64,000 bases of DNA from Anaerostipes hominis (ex Lee et al. 2021) (GCF_002270485.1 NZ_NQOG01000002.1:289298-353297), one strand, 5' to 3'. Positions 17,088 to 26,276 are shown, numbered from the stretch's first letter. The notes: generated by a model from the letters alone, not told the origin. Program-made: numbers and translations.

Positions 17088-17912
17088 CTAAAAGAATCCG
17101 ATCAGTGTTCCCACTGTGCCAATTAGGATCAGCACGAGCAATATGATGTTGACATTAACTTTTTTTCTCAACATAAATACAGTTAATAGAGTGATTCCCA
17201 ACGGCAGGATACCTTTTAAGATACTGTCAAATACCGCAGTCTGTACGTCCAGTGTACCTGTGCTTAAATTTAACTTTAATCCGCAGGATACAGTTACATA
17301 GGATGCCACCAGTCCTCCCAGTACCGTTGCCCCGACGATGGTTGCTTTTTCGGTTACTTTGTTTAATAAACCGCTTCCGATGATCTTTCCGATTCCTTCG
17401 CGTCCCATATAGTAACCTTTGGTATAGGATAAGTAACCAAGGCCGAATAACACAACGCCAATGATTATCAGGTAGATGATCGGTCCTAAGAAGTTTCCGG
17501 CCTTTGCCATTCCAAGGATAATACCCAATGCTATGGGGGATAACGTTCCCTGCCAGATTGTGTCGCCGATGCCTGCCAGAGGTCCCATCAAACCTGTTTT
17601 GATGCTTGAAATCATTTCTTCGTCTACATCTTCACCGTTTGCTTTTTGCTCTTCTAAGGCAAGAGTAATCCCTAAGATACAGCCTCCTACATTAGGTTCT
17701 GTATTAAAGAACTCCATGTGCCGTTTGCATGCGTCTTTTAATTCCTGTGTCTCTTTTCCGTATAATTTTTCCAGGCTCGGCGCCAGGGTATGCAGCACCC
17801 CGGAGGCCTGCATTCGTTCATAGTTGTAGGTTGAATGGCTGAAGAATGTCCAGATCAGATAGGACTTGATGATATCTTTTTTACTTAATCTCTTTTTTTC
17901 TATGGTTTCCAT
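17088..17912 (-). CDS. PTS mannose/fructose/sorbose family EIID, second system
   Basis: A 274-residue membrane subunit. Motifs: FSHSTYNYERMQASGVLHTL, EFFNTEPNVGGCILGITLALEEQKANG and GPLAGIGDTIWQGTLSPIALG, plus C-terminal helices ending RKKVNVNIILLVLILIG. GGGAGG precedes the ATG; 12 bases after EIIC. GDTIWQGTLSP differs from GDPVFWFTVRP of the first system at the sugar-facing loop, in line with a different substrate. Confidence 0.93.
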   Translation of the reverse strand: METIEKKRLSKKDIIKSYLIWTFFSHSTYNYERMQASGVLHTLAPSLEKLYGKETQELKDACKRHMEFFNTEPNVGGCILGITLALEEQKANGEDVDEEMISSIKTGLMGPLAGIGDTIWQGTLSPIALGIILGMAKAGNFLGPIIYLIIIGVVLFGLGYLSYTKGYYMGREGIGKIIGSGLLNKVTEKATIVGATVLGGLVASYVTVSCGLKLNLSTGTLDVQTAVFDSILKGILPLGITLLTVFMLRKKVNVNIILLVLILIGTVGTLIGFF

Positions 17913-17924
17913 GTTGATTCCTCC

Positions 17925-18689
17925 CTAACTTAAAGCTGAACTTTCGCTGTTCTGTAAAAGTGCTATAATCACTGCTAAAATACCGATGACCACCAGTGGC
18001 AGGTTGATATAAATAGATAAAATAAAACCTAACAGCAGATATAAGTATGCTTTTGCCCCAGCGTTCGATAAGATAGCTTTAAAATTCATTGCAATACCAA
18101 GGGCAGGAAGAATTGTCCCGATCGTAGTCAATACATCAATCACCGGTGTTCCCTTTAATGCCTGCAGCATGCTTGTAATAACACCTGACCCACTGTATAC
18201 GGCAATTGCCACCGGAATGGTATAAATGATGCACTTAAAAATCTGGGAAGGAACGATGTTATAGAAAATGATTTTCTTTACATCTCCTGTCTCCGCGATT
18301 TTATCGGTTCTATGGACAATGAAAATATCCCCTGTCATATAAATCATCCATAATAAGTTGCCCAGTAAGGAAATCGGTACTGCAAGTGTCACTGCGACTC
18401 CTGTAGACGCATTTGAAATGATTGCCAGTGCTGTTCCGACAGTTCCCGCCAGGCCCTCATCCATGGTCTGGGCGCCGCCTGCCGTAATCTGTGCAAGATA
18501 GGTTACATTGATCGCCGCACCGACCATACAGCCTTTGACAGGATCGCCTAAGATAAGACCAACCAGGATCCCGGATATTAAAGGCCTTCTCAACGCCCAG
18601 CTCATGTTAACAGTAAGCCATGGTGTCCCATTTGCTCCCAAATAGTAGACCAGGCCAATCAAAACTGCCTGTAAAATTGAAATATGCAT
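17925..18689 (-). CDS. PTS mannose/fructose/sorbose family EIIC, second system
   Basis: A 254-residue membrane channel subunit with about eight hydrophobic segments. Recognised from LVYYLGANGTPWL, ISGILVGLILGDPVKGCMVGAAINVTYLAQI and the following GGAQTMDEGLAG. Unlike the first EIIC it lacks the Gly/Ser-rich tail. GGAGGG precedes the ATG; it lies 14 bases downstream of EIIB. Confidence 0.92.
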   Translation of the reverse strand: MHISILQAVLIGLVYYLGANGTPWLTVNMSWALRRPLISGILVGLILGDPVKGCMVGAAINVTYLAQITAGGAQTMDEGLAGTVGTALAIISNASTGVAVTLAVPISLLGNLLWMIYMTGDIFIVHRTDKIAETGDVKKIIFYNIVPSQIFKCIIYTIPVAIAVYSGSGVITSMLQALKGTPVIDVLTTIGTILPALGIAMNFKAILSNAGAKAYLYLLLGFILSIYINLPLVVIGILAVIIALLQNSESSALS

Positions 18690-18703
18690 GATTCTCCCTC
18701 CGA

Positions 18704-19180
18704 TTAAAGTATTTTATTTATCTCTACAGTTTCCATATTTGGCACGACCTGAATATAGACATGTACATGCTGTGCTGACAATTGCTTCAACATATCTCTT
18801 TCTTCATCACTTGCTGAAATATTTTTATATAATTTTTTTCGTTCTTGAGTAGAACCCATTCCGCCTAAATTGATTTCTTTTACTTGGACACCTTTTTCAA
18901 GCAAATCCAGAAAAACCTTGGGTCCCTTTGCTAAAATAATAATGTTTTTATCCTCATCTTTTATCTTTTCTAAATACTCTGCGGCGTCGTCAATAGTCAT
19001 TGCCTGAGCGTTTAGGTGCTTTGGTACTGCACCTGTAATGACTGCGCTTAAAAATGGATCCTTTGCGACTTTGTCGTCGACGATCACAATTTCATTCCCT
19101 CCCACATGCTGGACCCATGCTGTCATGACTTGACCGTGAATCAAACGGTCATCAATCCGTGATAATACTATTTTGCTCAT
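18704..19180 (-). CDS. PTS mannose/fructose/sorbose family EIIB, second system
   Basis: A 158-residue cytosolic phosphotransfer protein with active His15 in RIDDRLIHGQVMTAW. Full-length for a stand-alone EIIB. Its ATG overlaps the EIIA stop by four bases (ATGA), so translation is coupled. Separate EIIA and EIIB chains contrast with the fused EIIAB of the first system. Confidence 0.93.
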   Translation of the reverse strand: MSKIVLSRIDDRLIHGQVMTAWVQHVGGNEIVIVDDKVAKDPFLSAVITGAVPKHLNAQAMTIDDAAEYLEKIKDEDKNIIILAKGPKVFLDLLEKGVQVKEINLGGMGSTQERKKLYKNISASDEERDMLKQLSAQHVHVYIQVVPNMETVEINKIL

Positions 19181-19590
19181 AATGTCCCTCCTCTCTCCAT
19201 ATTTAATGATAATTTAGCAATTCCCTGTTTTCCGGTCTCAACAAGATAATCTGCCAGCTCATCCAGTTTCATATCGTTTCTTTTCAAAGCTGCTTCCACC
19301 AGCATAGATAAATTAATTCCCGACACACAGATAACATGTTTGTCCCTGTTATGATGAATCGCCTGGGCTGCGGCATTGTATGGGCTGGCCCCTAATAAGT
19401 CTGTCATGAATAAGATATCGTGATCTGTGCCCGCGGCGAAAGAATCGACCCTTTTGATAAAAGTATCAATACTATCCTCATGCCGCAATCCAAGAAACCA
19501 TATATTTTCCTGCTTCCCTATCATAAGTTCCAATGCATCGATCATACCTTCTGCAAGTCCCCCGTGTGTCGCCACTATAATGTCTGTCAT
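19177..19590 (-). CDS. PTS mannose/fructose/sorbose family EIIA, second system
   Basis: A 137-residue cytosolic protein accepting phosphate from HPr on His9 (VATHGGLAEG). FMTDLLGASPYNAA and the later VSGINLSMLVEA are family segments. AAGGAGG precedes the ATG. First gene of the operon; the LevR-like regulator is divergent, 261 bases away. Confidence 0.93.
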   Translation of the reverse strand: MTDIIVATHGGLAEGMIDALELMIGKQENIWFLGLRHEDSIDTFIKRVDSFAAGTDHDILFMTDLLGASPYNAAAQAIHHNRDKHVICVSGINLSMLVEAALKRNDMKLDELADYLVETGKQGIAKLSLNMERGGTL

Positions 19591-19851
19591 CTACATCCTC
19601 CTTTATCCGTTAAATGGTAATTCGTTCTGTATGCGCTTACATCACTTGGGCATATCCTAACCCACAATCTTTATATACGCAAATTTTTTATATACACACT
19701 TGATTTACACTCTATTTGAGTTTTTTACTGTGGATTTTGCATAAATTTTAAGTTTCGTGTATGATAAGTGTATATTAACTACGGCTGATTCAATTTGTGT
19801 GTGTTATAGAAACACCGTAATCAGCACCAAATATACGCAGGAGATATGGCC
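19591..19851. promoter_or_regulatory. Divergent control region of PTS operon 2 and its regulator
   Basis: AT-rich gap with repeated motifs: direct repeats ATATACGC at 19673-19680 and 19831-19838, inverted ATATACAC (19690-19697) and GTGTATAT (19768-19775), and inverted GCTGATT (19784-19790) and AATCAGC (19819-19825) enclosing GTGTT-N4-AACAC. On the minus strand TTGCGT-N17-TAGGAT could be a sigma-A promoter for the operon. These are candidate operators; none is proven. Confidence 0.4.
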
Positions 19852-22185
19852 ATGTCTACGAACAAAGAGAAGATTTTATCCTATTTAAAAGAAGAAACCT
19901 TGCAATGCATCAATCATCATAATTTTACCTTTGAAAAATGTAATGCGCTTATCCTGTCGATGGAGTTATATATTGACAGGACAAATGTGTCACGTATCCT
20001 AAATGATCTGCACAAAGAAGGAAAATTAATCAAGAAGGCAGGACGCCCCACCACTTTTATTTCAAGAGAGATCATCCGGAACTCTTTTCCTTTTGTATCC
20101 ATCCCTGATACATTGAATAAAAATGAAACCATTTCAGACTTCATCCGATATGACGTACCTGCAAAAGAACAGACCATCGTCCAGTCGTTTTCTATGGTCG
20201 GAAGTCAGCAAAATGGGTCCTTATATGAAGCTGTAACCAGAATCCTGCCTGTGTTTTATCTCCCTAAATATTTCTTTAAGATCTTTTTTATGCAGGGGGA
20301 AGCTGGGACGGGGAAGAAGTTTTTCTTAGAAGAAATGTTAAACCGTGCAAAAACGTTGGGATTGGCTGCCCGGGAATCATCGGTTTATTATATTGAATTC
20401 AGCGATATCTACGTCAATCTAAGGCAGAGCATAGAGATGATGGAAAAGGATCATAATATTTTTATCCTGGCAATCGAGTTTGTTCAAAAAAACGTAGACT
20501 TTGAAATCTTAAGCGGTTTTGTACATTCTCTTGAAATTCAATATAAAAATAAAAAAGACGCGCCGATGATCGCCTTTATTGGGGCATCAGAATTACAGTC
20601 GGACCTGCTTCATTCCATCAGTCCTGTCATCCTGAACTTTCCTTCCGCAAAAGACCGGCCGCAAACAGAGTTGATTTCGATTCTATTGAGTATGATCCAA
20701 AAAGAGAGCAACCGTTTAGATAAAACAATGTTGGTATCTTCCCAGTTCATTCAGCTGGTTTTACATAAGTGCAGCAACCTGCATCAATTAGAAAATGAGA
20801 TTTTATATACAATTTCAAGGATTCTCTATACATCAAGTACTGCAGGCAAAAACAATGAACTTATGTTAGATGCATCGGTCCTGCTTGATAATGAAAGGGA
20901 TGATTTTATAAAATCCATTCCTGAACTAAAGGCAGAGATCCCTGACAAGATACAGATCAGACCAAACGGAGAAATTGATTTTAATAAATTGTTTCTTAAC
21001 TCCCATGAGCCTTTGGCTGAAACAAAAAATATAGTTTCAGATTATTTTACAAAGCAGCTGCTGATCTGTTCCAGGGTGACTGGCGTTGTATCTGAGAACA
21101 GTTATTCCGGCGATAGGCTTATTTCGGGCATCACAAAGGCATTCAATAAAAGTGTATTCTGCCAGGACCCATTTTTAAAAGAAAAAGTGGAACATATGAT
21201 CCTATCTGTATTCCGGAAAGATAAAAGTCTGGATATTGTGAAGGAAACCTCTTCTATGGATATTCAAACACCGCAGATGAAATCACTGTTCAACAATCTG
21301 CTTCAATTAGCACAGACAAACCACTGCAAACTGTCAAAAACCCAAGAAAAAATGATTCAATCTATACTGACATATGCCCACTTCATCATGAGTGATATCC
21401 ATATACCTGTGATTATTACCTCCAAATATCATTTGCTGGCAAGCAATTACGCAAATATCTTCAATTTATTTTTTGACCGGAGAATCATACATACCTTTCC
21501 TGCTGTTTTATCCGGAAAAAGAAATGAGACACGAACGAACCTTGAGAACTTATATGAATTTGCGGTCAGTATTAATCGGGGGCAGGGGGTCCTGATCTTA
21601 TCAGACGCAGATATGAAACAAACCATTACCAATTACTTTTTTCCTAAGACGAAGGTATTGTCTTATAATGTCCAGTTTCATTCCTTTATTCTGGTGAAAG
21701 AGATTTTAAGGCTGTCTGTGAAGAAAAATGCCAGCATTATTTCCATCATCCCAAATCTGTTAATAAGCCAGAATGATGAGATAAAGATATTAAAAGACAA
21801 CCAGTTAAAGAGTTATACTTTAAGATCCGCGGATAAACATCTCTTGTTTGCGTCCAAGCTTACCCCCGGAATCAATACGTTTACAACGAATGAACTGTTT
21901 TTCCGTGCTCTGAGAGCAATTGCAAAGAAGCTTGATATTAAGTTAAATAACAGCCTGATCTTAGAATTCCTCTTTCATGCAAATTGTATCTTATTTCAGA
22001 AGAAACATGATTTTGATTTTTCTAAAAATGTCATGGATCACATGGATATTGATTATGCTGTCTTAGAGGTCATCCAGCAGAAGATACAGGAGCTGTCCTC
22101 GCCTGATTTTCATGTATCTGCATTTACCATGAAGGATTATCAGATTTTGTATGAGGCTGTTTTCCACAGTGCGCTGCAGGGCTGA
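19852..22185 (+). CDS. LevR/ManR-like PTS regulator, degenerate (no GAFTGA, no EIIA His)
   Basis: A 777-residue regulator divergent from PTS operon 2. Order: winged-helix N-terminus (about 1-70, with TNVSRILNDLHKEGKLIKKAGRP), AAA+-like domain (about 95-330), a poorly conserved stretch, EIIA-like domain (about 517-640) and C-terminal PRD (about 680-777). Walker A is GEAGTGKK, with Lys replacing Ser/Thr. The segment that should carry GAFTGA is missing, and the Walker B acidic cluster reads FILAIEF. In the EIIA-like domain VIITSKYHLLAS has Lys where active His is expected; the PRD keeps a His (FLFHANC). ATG 19852 is chosen, AGGAG being 8 bases away; ATG 19846 is too close. It probably cannot activate sigma-54. 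Confidence 0.82.
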   Translation: MSTNKEKILSYLKEETLQCINHHNFTFEKCNALILSMELYIDRTNVSRILNDLHKEGKLIKKAGRPTTFISREIIRNSFPFVSIPDTLNKNETISDFIRYDVPAKEQTIVQSFSMVGSQQNGSLYEAVTRILPVFYLPKYFFKIFFMQGEAGTGKKFFLEEMLNRAKTLGLAARESSVYYIEFSDIYVNLRQSIEMMEKDHNIFILAIEFVQKNVDFEILSGFVHSLEIQYKNKKDAPMIAFIGASELQSDLLHSISPVILNFPSAKDRPQTELISILLSMIQKESNRLDKTMLVSSQFIQLVLHKCSNLHQLENEILYTISRILYTSSTAGKNNELMLDASVLLDNERDDFIKSIPELKAEIPDKIQIRPNGEIDFNKLFLNSHEPLAETKNIVSDYFTKQLLICSRVTGVVSENSYSGDRLISGITKAFNKSVFCQDPFLKEKVEHMILSVFRKDKSLDIVKETSSMDIQTPQMKSLFNNLLQLAQTNHCKLSKTQEKMIQSILTYAHFIMSDIHIPVIITSKYHLLASNYANIFNLFFDRRIIHTFPAVLSGKRNETRTNLENLYEFAVSINRGQGVLILSDADMKQTITNYFFPKTKVLSYNVQFHSFILVKEILRLSVKKNASIISIIPNLLISQNDEIKILKDNQLKSYTLRSADKHLLFASKLTPGINTFTTNELFFRALRAIAKKLDIKLNNSLILEFLFHANCILFQKKHDFDFSKNVMDHMDIDYAVLEVIQQKIQELSSPDFHVSAFTMKDYQILYEAVFHSALQG

Positions 22186-22214
22186 TGGGAGAGATAAAGA
22201 ATCGGTTTTCCGTC

Positions 22215-22242
22215 TTGACATTCCGCTTTTGTGTGATAAAAT
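22215..22242 (+). promoter_or_regulatory. Promoter of the pheST leader
   Basis: TTGACA at 22215-22220, 16 bases ending TGA, TAAAAT at 22237-22242. Start expected near 22249, at the beginning of the T-box leader. Confidence 0.78.
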
Positions 22243-22248
22243 AAGGAA

Positions 22249-22451
22249 TGATAAAGACAGAGAAGGTGCACAGTAAGGAAGTCTTTCCCGAATTTCACAC
22301 CGGAGTCGTATCCCTGAAAGAACAGTAGGGGATAACGTTATCTGCACGTTACGCAGGATACTAAGAGCCAGGTTGTTTTTGTACCTGGAATTAGGGTGGT
22401 ACCGCGAGATGATTCCCGTCCCTTATATATAAGGGATGGGATTTTTTTATT
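22249..22451 (+). promoter_or_regulatory. T-box leader, Phe-specific, with terminator
   Basis: tRNA-sensing leader that allows read-through when uncharged tRNA-Phe accumulates. The T-box motif AGGGTGGTACCGCG is at 22393-22406. The Stem I specifier region reads GAATTTCACACC with a UUC Phe codon at 22294-22296. The terminator CCCGTCCCTT/AAGGGATGGG with a T run occupies 22415-22451. Confidence 0.93.
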
Positions 22452-22475
22452 TCCATAAAACAAGGAGAAGTGATT

Positions 22476-23495
22476 ATGAAGGAGAAACTTGAGGCGATTA
22501 AAAAAGAAGCCTTGGAGAAGATCAACACAGCAGATGCCATGGACGCTCTGAATGATATCAGGGTAGCGGTTCTGGGCAAAAAGGGAGAATTGACCCAGGT
22601 ATTAAAGGGCATGAAGGATGTTGCCAAAGAAGAACGTCCTATCGTAGGACAAATGGTCAACGATACACGTGCCGTCATCGAACAGGCACTGGAGCAGGAA
22701 ATGTCTGTTCTTAAGAAAAAGATCATGGAAGAAAAGCTCAAAAAGGAAGTCATTGACGTAACGCTTCCGGGAAAGGTGCATGAAAAGGGCCACCGCCATC
22801 CGAACCAGATTGCCCTGGAAGACCTGGAGAGGGTATTTATCGGAATGGGCTATGAGGTTGTGGAAGGCCCCGAGGTGGAATACGATAAGTATAACTTTGA
22901 GATGCTTAATATCCCGGAGAATCATCCGGCGAAGGATGAACAGGATACCTTCTTTATCTCAAAAGATATCTTATTGAGAACACAGACATCACCGGTACAG
23001 GCCCGTGTGATGGAGACTGGTAAAATGCCAATCCGTATGATTGCGCCTGGAAGGGTATTCCGCTCAGACGAAGTGGATGCTACCCACTCTCCGTCCTTCC
23101 ATCAGGTAGAAGGACTGGTCGTGGACAAAGGAATCACCTTTGCGGATCTGAAAGGGACACTTGAACAGTTTGCCACTGAATTTTTCGGACCGGAGACAAA
23201 AGTCAAATTCCGCCCTCATCATTTCCCATTCACAGAGCCAAGCGCGGAGGTGGATATCACCTGCTTTAAGTGTGGAGGAAAGGGCTGCCGTATGTGCAAG
23301 GGAAGCGGCTGGATCGAGATCTTAGGCTGTGGTATGGTGCATCCAAATGTGCTCAGGGCATGCGGGATCGACCCAGAGATTTACTCAGGTTTTGCCTTTG
23401 GAATCGGTCTGGAACGTGTGGCGCTCCTGAAATACGAGATTGATGATATGCGACTGCTTTATGAAAATGACAAGAGGTTTTTAAGCCAGTTCTAA
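22476..23495 (+). CDS. pheS: Phenylalanine-tRNA ligase alpha subunit
   Basis: Catalytic alpha subunit of the alpha2-beta2 enzyme charging tRNA-Phe. 339 residues: N-terminal coiled coil (about 1-85), then the class II core with motif 2 [22 protein letters not shown] and motif 3 [15 protein letters not shown] small Cys-bearing insert [16 protein letters not shown] is typical of bacterial PheS. ATG 22476 has AAGGAG 8 bases upstream; a GTG at 22470 is too close to it. Controlled by the T-box leader. An unusual 198-base gap separates it from pheT. Confidence 0.97.
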   Translation: MKEKLEAIKKEALEKINTADAMDALNDIRVAVLGKKGELTQVLKGMKDVAKEERPIVGQMVNDTRAVIEQALEQEMSVLKKKIMEEKLKKEVIDVTLPGKVHEKGHRHPNQIALEDLERVFIGMGYEVVEGPEVEYDKYNFEMLNIPENHPAKDEQDTFFISKDILLRTQTSPVQARVMETGKMPIRMIAPGRVFRSDEVDATHSPSFHQVEGLVVDKGITFADLKGTLEQFATEFFGPETKVKFRPHHFPFTEPSAEVDITCFKCGGKGCRMCKGSGWIEILGCGMVHPNVLRACGIDPEIYSGFAFGIGLERVALLKYEIDDMRLLYENDKRFLSQF

Positions 23496-23502
23496 AGCGG
23501 CA

Positions 23503-23668
23503 ATTTCCGTTCGGCTCTTAGAATGCTTCACTCCAATCATATAGAAAATGAACGTAATGTCTTCTGGAGAAGGGCCTCTGTCAAAAAAATGTGCTGCTTT
23601 TCGATAGTTATTTACCACTATTGGAGGAGCGCATTTCAAAAGCGTGACGGAAATAGTGGTAAATAACT
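23503..23668. repeat. Inverted repeats in the pheS-pheT gap
   Basis: A perfect 17-bp inverted repeat: AGTTATTTACCACTATT at 23606-23622 and its complement at 23652-23668, with a 29-base loop. A second pair ATTTCCGT (23503-23510) and ACGGAAAT (23647-23654) spans nearly the whole gap. No T run follows, so it is not a standard terminator. It may be a small non-autonomous insertion element or an mRNA processing or stability structure. Confidence 0.6.
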
Positions 23669-23693
23669 TATAATGATTGAAGGAGAATAGAGA

Positions 23694-26114
23694 ATGAATA
23701 CACCAATTTCATGGATCAAGGCATATGTGCCGGATCTTGACTGTACGATTCAGGAGTATGTGGACAAGATGACACTTTCCGGATCAAATGTGGAATGTTA
23801 TGAGGAATTAGATAAAAACCTGGAAAAGATCGTGGTAGGAAAAATTCTTTCCATTGAAAAGCATCCGGATGCAGACAAGCTGATCGTCTGCCAGGTGGAT
23901 GTGGGAACAGAGACCATCCAGATCGTCACAGGTGCCAGCAATGTATCAGAGGGTGATCTGGTCCCAGTGGTTTTAGTAGGAGGAAGAGTGGCCGGAGGCC
24001 ACGATGGAAGCCCGAACCCTGAAAATGGCATCAAGATCAAAAAAGGAAAATTAAGAGGTGTGGCATCTTTCGGTATGATGTGTTCAGTGGAAGAACTGGG
24101 AACAACCAAAGATATGTATCCGGAGGCACCGGAAGACGGCATTTATATATTTAAGAAGGATGTAAAACCGGGAGATGATGCTGTGGAGGCCATGGGTCTT
24201 CGTGACCAGGTAGTGGAATTTGAGATCACCTCAAACCGTGTGGACTGCTTCAGTATGATCGGCATGGCAAGAGAGGTGGCAGCTACATTTCACAAAGAGT
24301 TCCATCCGCCGGTAGTAAAAGAGACAGGCAACGATGAGGACGTCAATGACTATATCAAAGTGACCGTAAACGATACAGATCTTTGTCCAAGATATACAGC
24401 CAGAGTCGTAAAGAATATCAAGCTTGCACCGTCTCCGGAATGGATGCAGAGAAGGCTTGCGGCCATGGGTATCCGTCCGATCAACAATCTGGTGGACATC
24501 ACGAACTATGTGATGGAAGAGTATGGACAGCCTATGCATGCCTACGACTTAGATACCATAGCGGGAAATGAGATCATTGTGCGCAGGGCCAAGGACGGTG
24601 ACAAGTTTACTACCCTGGACGGTGAGGAGAGAAATCTGGACAGCGATGTACTCATGATCTGCGACGGGGAAAAGGAAGTCGGACTTGCCGGAATCATGGG
24701 AGGCGAGAATTCCATGGTAACGGATGATATCAAGACATTATTATTTGAAGCTGCTTGCTTTAATGGCACCAATATCCGTCTTTCCTCCAAGAGAATCGGG
24801 CTTAGGACGGACGCTTCCAGCAAGTTTGAAAAAGGGCTTGATCCGGAAAATGCCATGGCTGCTATGGACCGTGCATGCCAGCTGATCGAAGAACTGGGAG
24901 CAGGAGAAGTGATCGGTGGAGCCGTGGACGTATATCCAAACCCAAAACAGCCGGTGTCTCTTCCATTGGAGACGGACAAAATCAATGCCCTTCTTGGCAC
25001 AAAGATCTCCATGGAAGATATGATCGAGTACTTCAGACGGATTGACGTGAAATATGATGTGGATACCAACAAACTGCTGATTCCGTCTTTCCGCCAGGAT
25101 TTAAACTGCATGGCGGATCTGGCAGAGGAAGTGGCAAGATTCTACGGATATGATAACATTCCGGTCACTCTTCCGAGAGGAGAGGCCACCGCGGGTAAAA
25201 AGCCGTTTAAAATCCGTGTGGAGGATATTGCACGCGACTCTGTAGAGAAAAACGGATTCAGCGGCGGTATGTGCTATTCTTTTGAAAGTCCAAAAGTTTT
25301 TGATCTGCTTCTGCTGCCGGAAGACGCTGGGGAGAGGAAAGCCATTAAGATTTCCAATCCGCTGGGAGAGGATTTCAGCATCATGCGTACAGTTTCATTA
25401 AACGGTATGATGACATCTTTGGCTAACAATTACAGCCACAGAAATCAAAATGTGCGCCTGTATGAGTTTGGGAATATCTATCTTCCGAAGGAACTGCCGC
25501 TCACTGAGCTTCCGGAGGAACGGATGCAGCTTACACTAGGAATGTACGGAGACTGTGACTTCTTTACACTGAAAGGGGCACTGGAGGATTTGTTTGGAGA
25601 TCTGGGACTTGGCGGACAGGCTGAATATGTTCCGGTCAAAGACCATCCATTTATGCATCCGGGACGCCAGGCCGATGTGCTGATCGGCGGGGAAAGAGCA
25701 GCATATATCGGACAGATGCATCCTCAGGCTGTTGAAAATTATGATATGAAGGGGGAAGTCTATGTGGCAGTCATCGATATGCCGGTGATTTGTGAGAAGG
25801 CGACCTTTGACCGCAAATATACAGGCGTGGCCAAGTTCCCGGCTATGAAGAGGGATCTCAGCATGGTTGTGAGAAAAGAAATCTTTGTAGGACAGATTGA
25901 GAAGATTTTCAGGGAGAAAGGCGGAAAGCTTCTGGAAGGCTTTGAACTGTTTGACGTCTATGAGGGCGACCAGATTGACAAGGGATATAAATCTGTGGCA
26001 TATTCGCTGACCTTCCGTGCCCAGGACAGAACACTGGAGGAAGCGGAGGTCAACAAGATTGTCGATAAGATTCTGGATGAATTAAAAACATTGGGAATTG
26101 AGCTTAGGGCATAA
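23694..26114 (+). CDS. pheT: Phenylalanine-tRNA ligase beta subunit
   Basis: An 806-residue beta subunit carrying the editing and tRNA-binding modules. Order: EMAP/tRNA-binding domain (about 40-155), B3/B4 editing domain (about 210-380), B5 (about 400-475), catalytic-like core (about 480-690) and C-terminal ferredoxin-fold anticodon-binding domain (about 710-806; FPAMKRDLSMVV, SLTFRAQDRTL). AAGGAG precedes the ATG. Full length. Pairs with PheS; ends at a terminator. Confidence 0.97.
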   Translation: MNTPISWIKAYVPDLDCTIQEYVDKMTLSGSNVECYEELDKNLEKIVVGKILSIEKHPDADKLIVCQVDVGTETIQIVTGASNVSEGDLVPVVLVGGRVAGGHDGSPNPENGIKIKKGKLRGVASFGMMCSVEELGTTKDMYPEAPEDGIYIFKKDVKPGDDAVEAMGLRDQVVEFEITSNRVDCFSMIGMAREVAATFHKEFHPPVVKETGNDEDVNDYIKVTVNDTDLCPRYTARVVKNIKLAPSPEWMQRRLAAMGIRPINNLVDITNYVMEEYGQPMHAYDLDTIAGNEIIVRRAKDGDKFTTLDGEERNLDSDVLMICDGEKEVGLAGIMGGENSMVTDDIKTLLFEAACFNGTNIRLSSKRIGLRTDASSKFEKGLDPENAMAAMDRACQLIEELGAGEVIGGAVDVYPNPKQPVSLPLETDKINALLGTKISMEDMIEYFRRIDVKYDVDTNKLLIPSFRQDLNCMADLAEEVARFYGYDNIPVTLPRGEATAGKKPFKIRVEDIARDSVEKNGFSGGMCYSFESPKVFDLLLLPEDAGERKAIKISNPLGEDFSIMRTVSLNGMMTSLANNYSHRNQNVRLYEFGNIYLPKELPLTELPEERMQLTLGMYGDCDFFTLKGALEDLFGDLGLGGQAEYVPVKDHPFMHPGRQADVLIGGERAAYIGQMHPQAVENYDMKGEVYVAVIDMPVICEKATFDRKYTGVAKFPAMKRDLSMVVRKEIFVGQIEKIFREKGGKLLEGFELFDVYEGDQIDKGYKSVAYSLTFRAQDRTLEEAEVNKIVDKILDELKTLGIELRA

Positions 26115-26136
26115 GTAAGTCACTAGGGGCAATAAT

Positions 26137-26186
26137 AAGAGGAGTAGAGGAAGTGCGATTACTGCAGTTTTTCTACTCTTCTTTTC
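26137..26186 (+). terminator. Terminator after pheT
   Basis: AAGAGGAGTAGA pairs with TCTACTCTTCTT (one G-U), followed by TTCATTT; the loop is about 24 bases. Confidence 0.7.
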
Positions 26187-26213
26187 ATTTATGTTAAAAA
26201 TATTACAAAATAG

Positions 26214-26242
26214 TTACATATATTGTGAAGATATGATATAAT
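26214..26242 (+). promoter_or_regulatory. Promoter of the sulfotransferase-like gene
   Basis: TTACAT at 26214-26219, 17 bases ending TGA, TATAAT at 26237-26242. The start near 26249 rules out the TTG at 26247 as translation start. Confidence 0.7.
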
Positions 26243-26276
26243 ACCGTTGAAAATGTCACAGGAGGATAAGAAAGAA

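Noticed and set aside
19649..19664. Minus-strand TGGGTTAGGATATGCC resembling a sigma-54 -24/-12 promoter (GG-N10-GC) about 47 bases before the EIIA gene
   Set aside because: Only the GG/GC core and a few positions fit, the divergent regulator lacks GAFTGA, and a sigma-A type TTGCGT-N17-TAGGAT overlaps; chance occurrence is likely.
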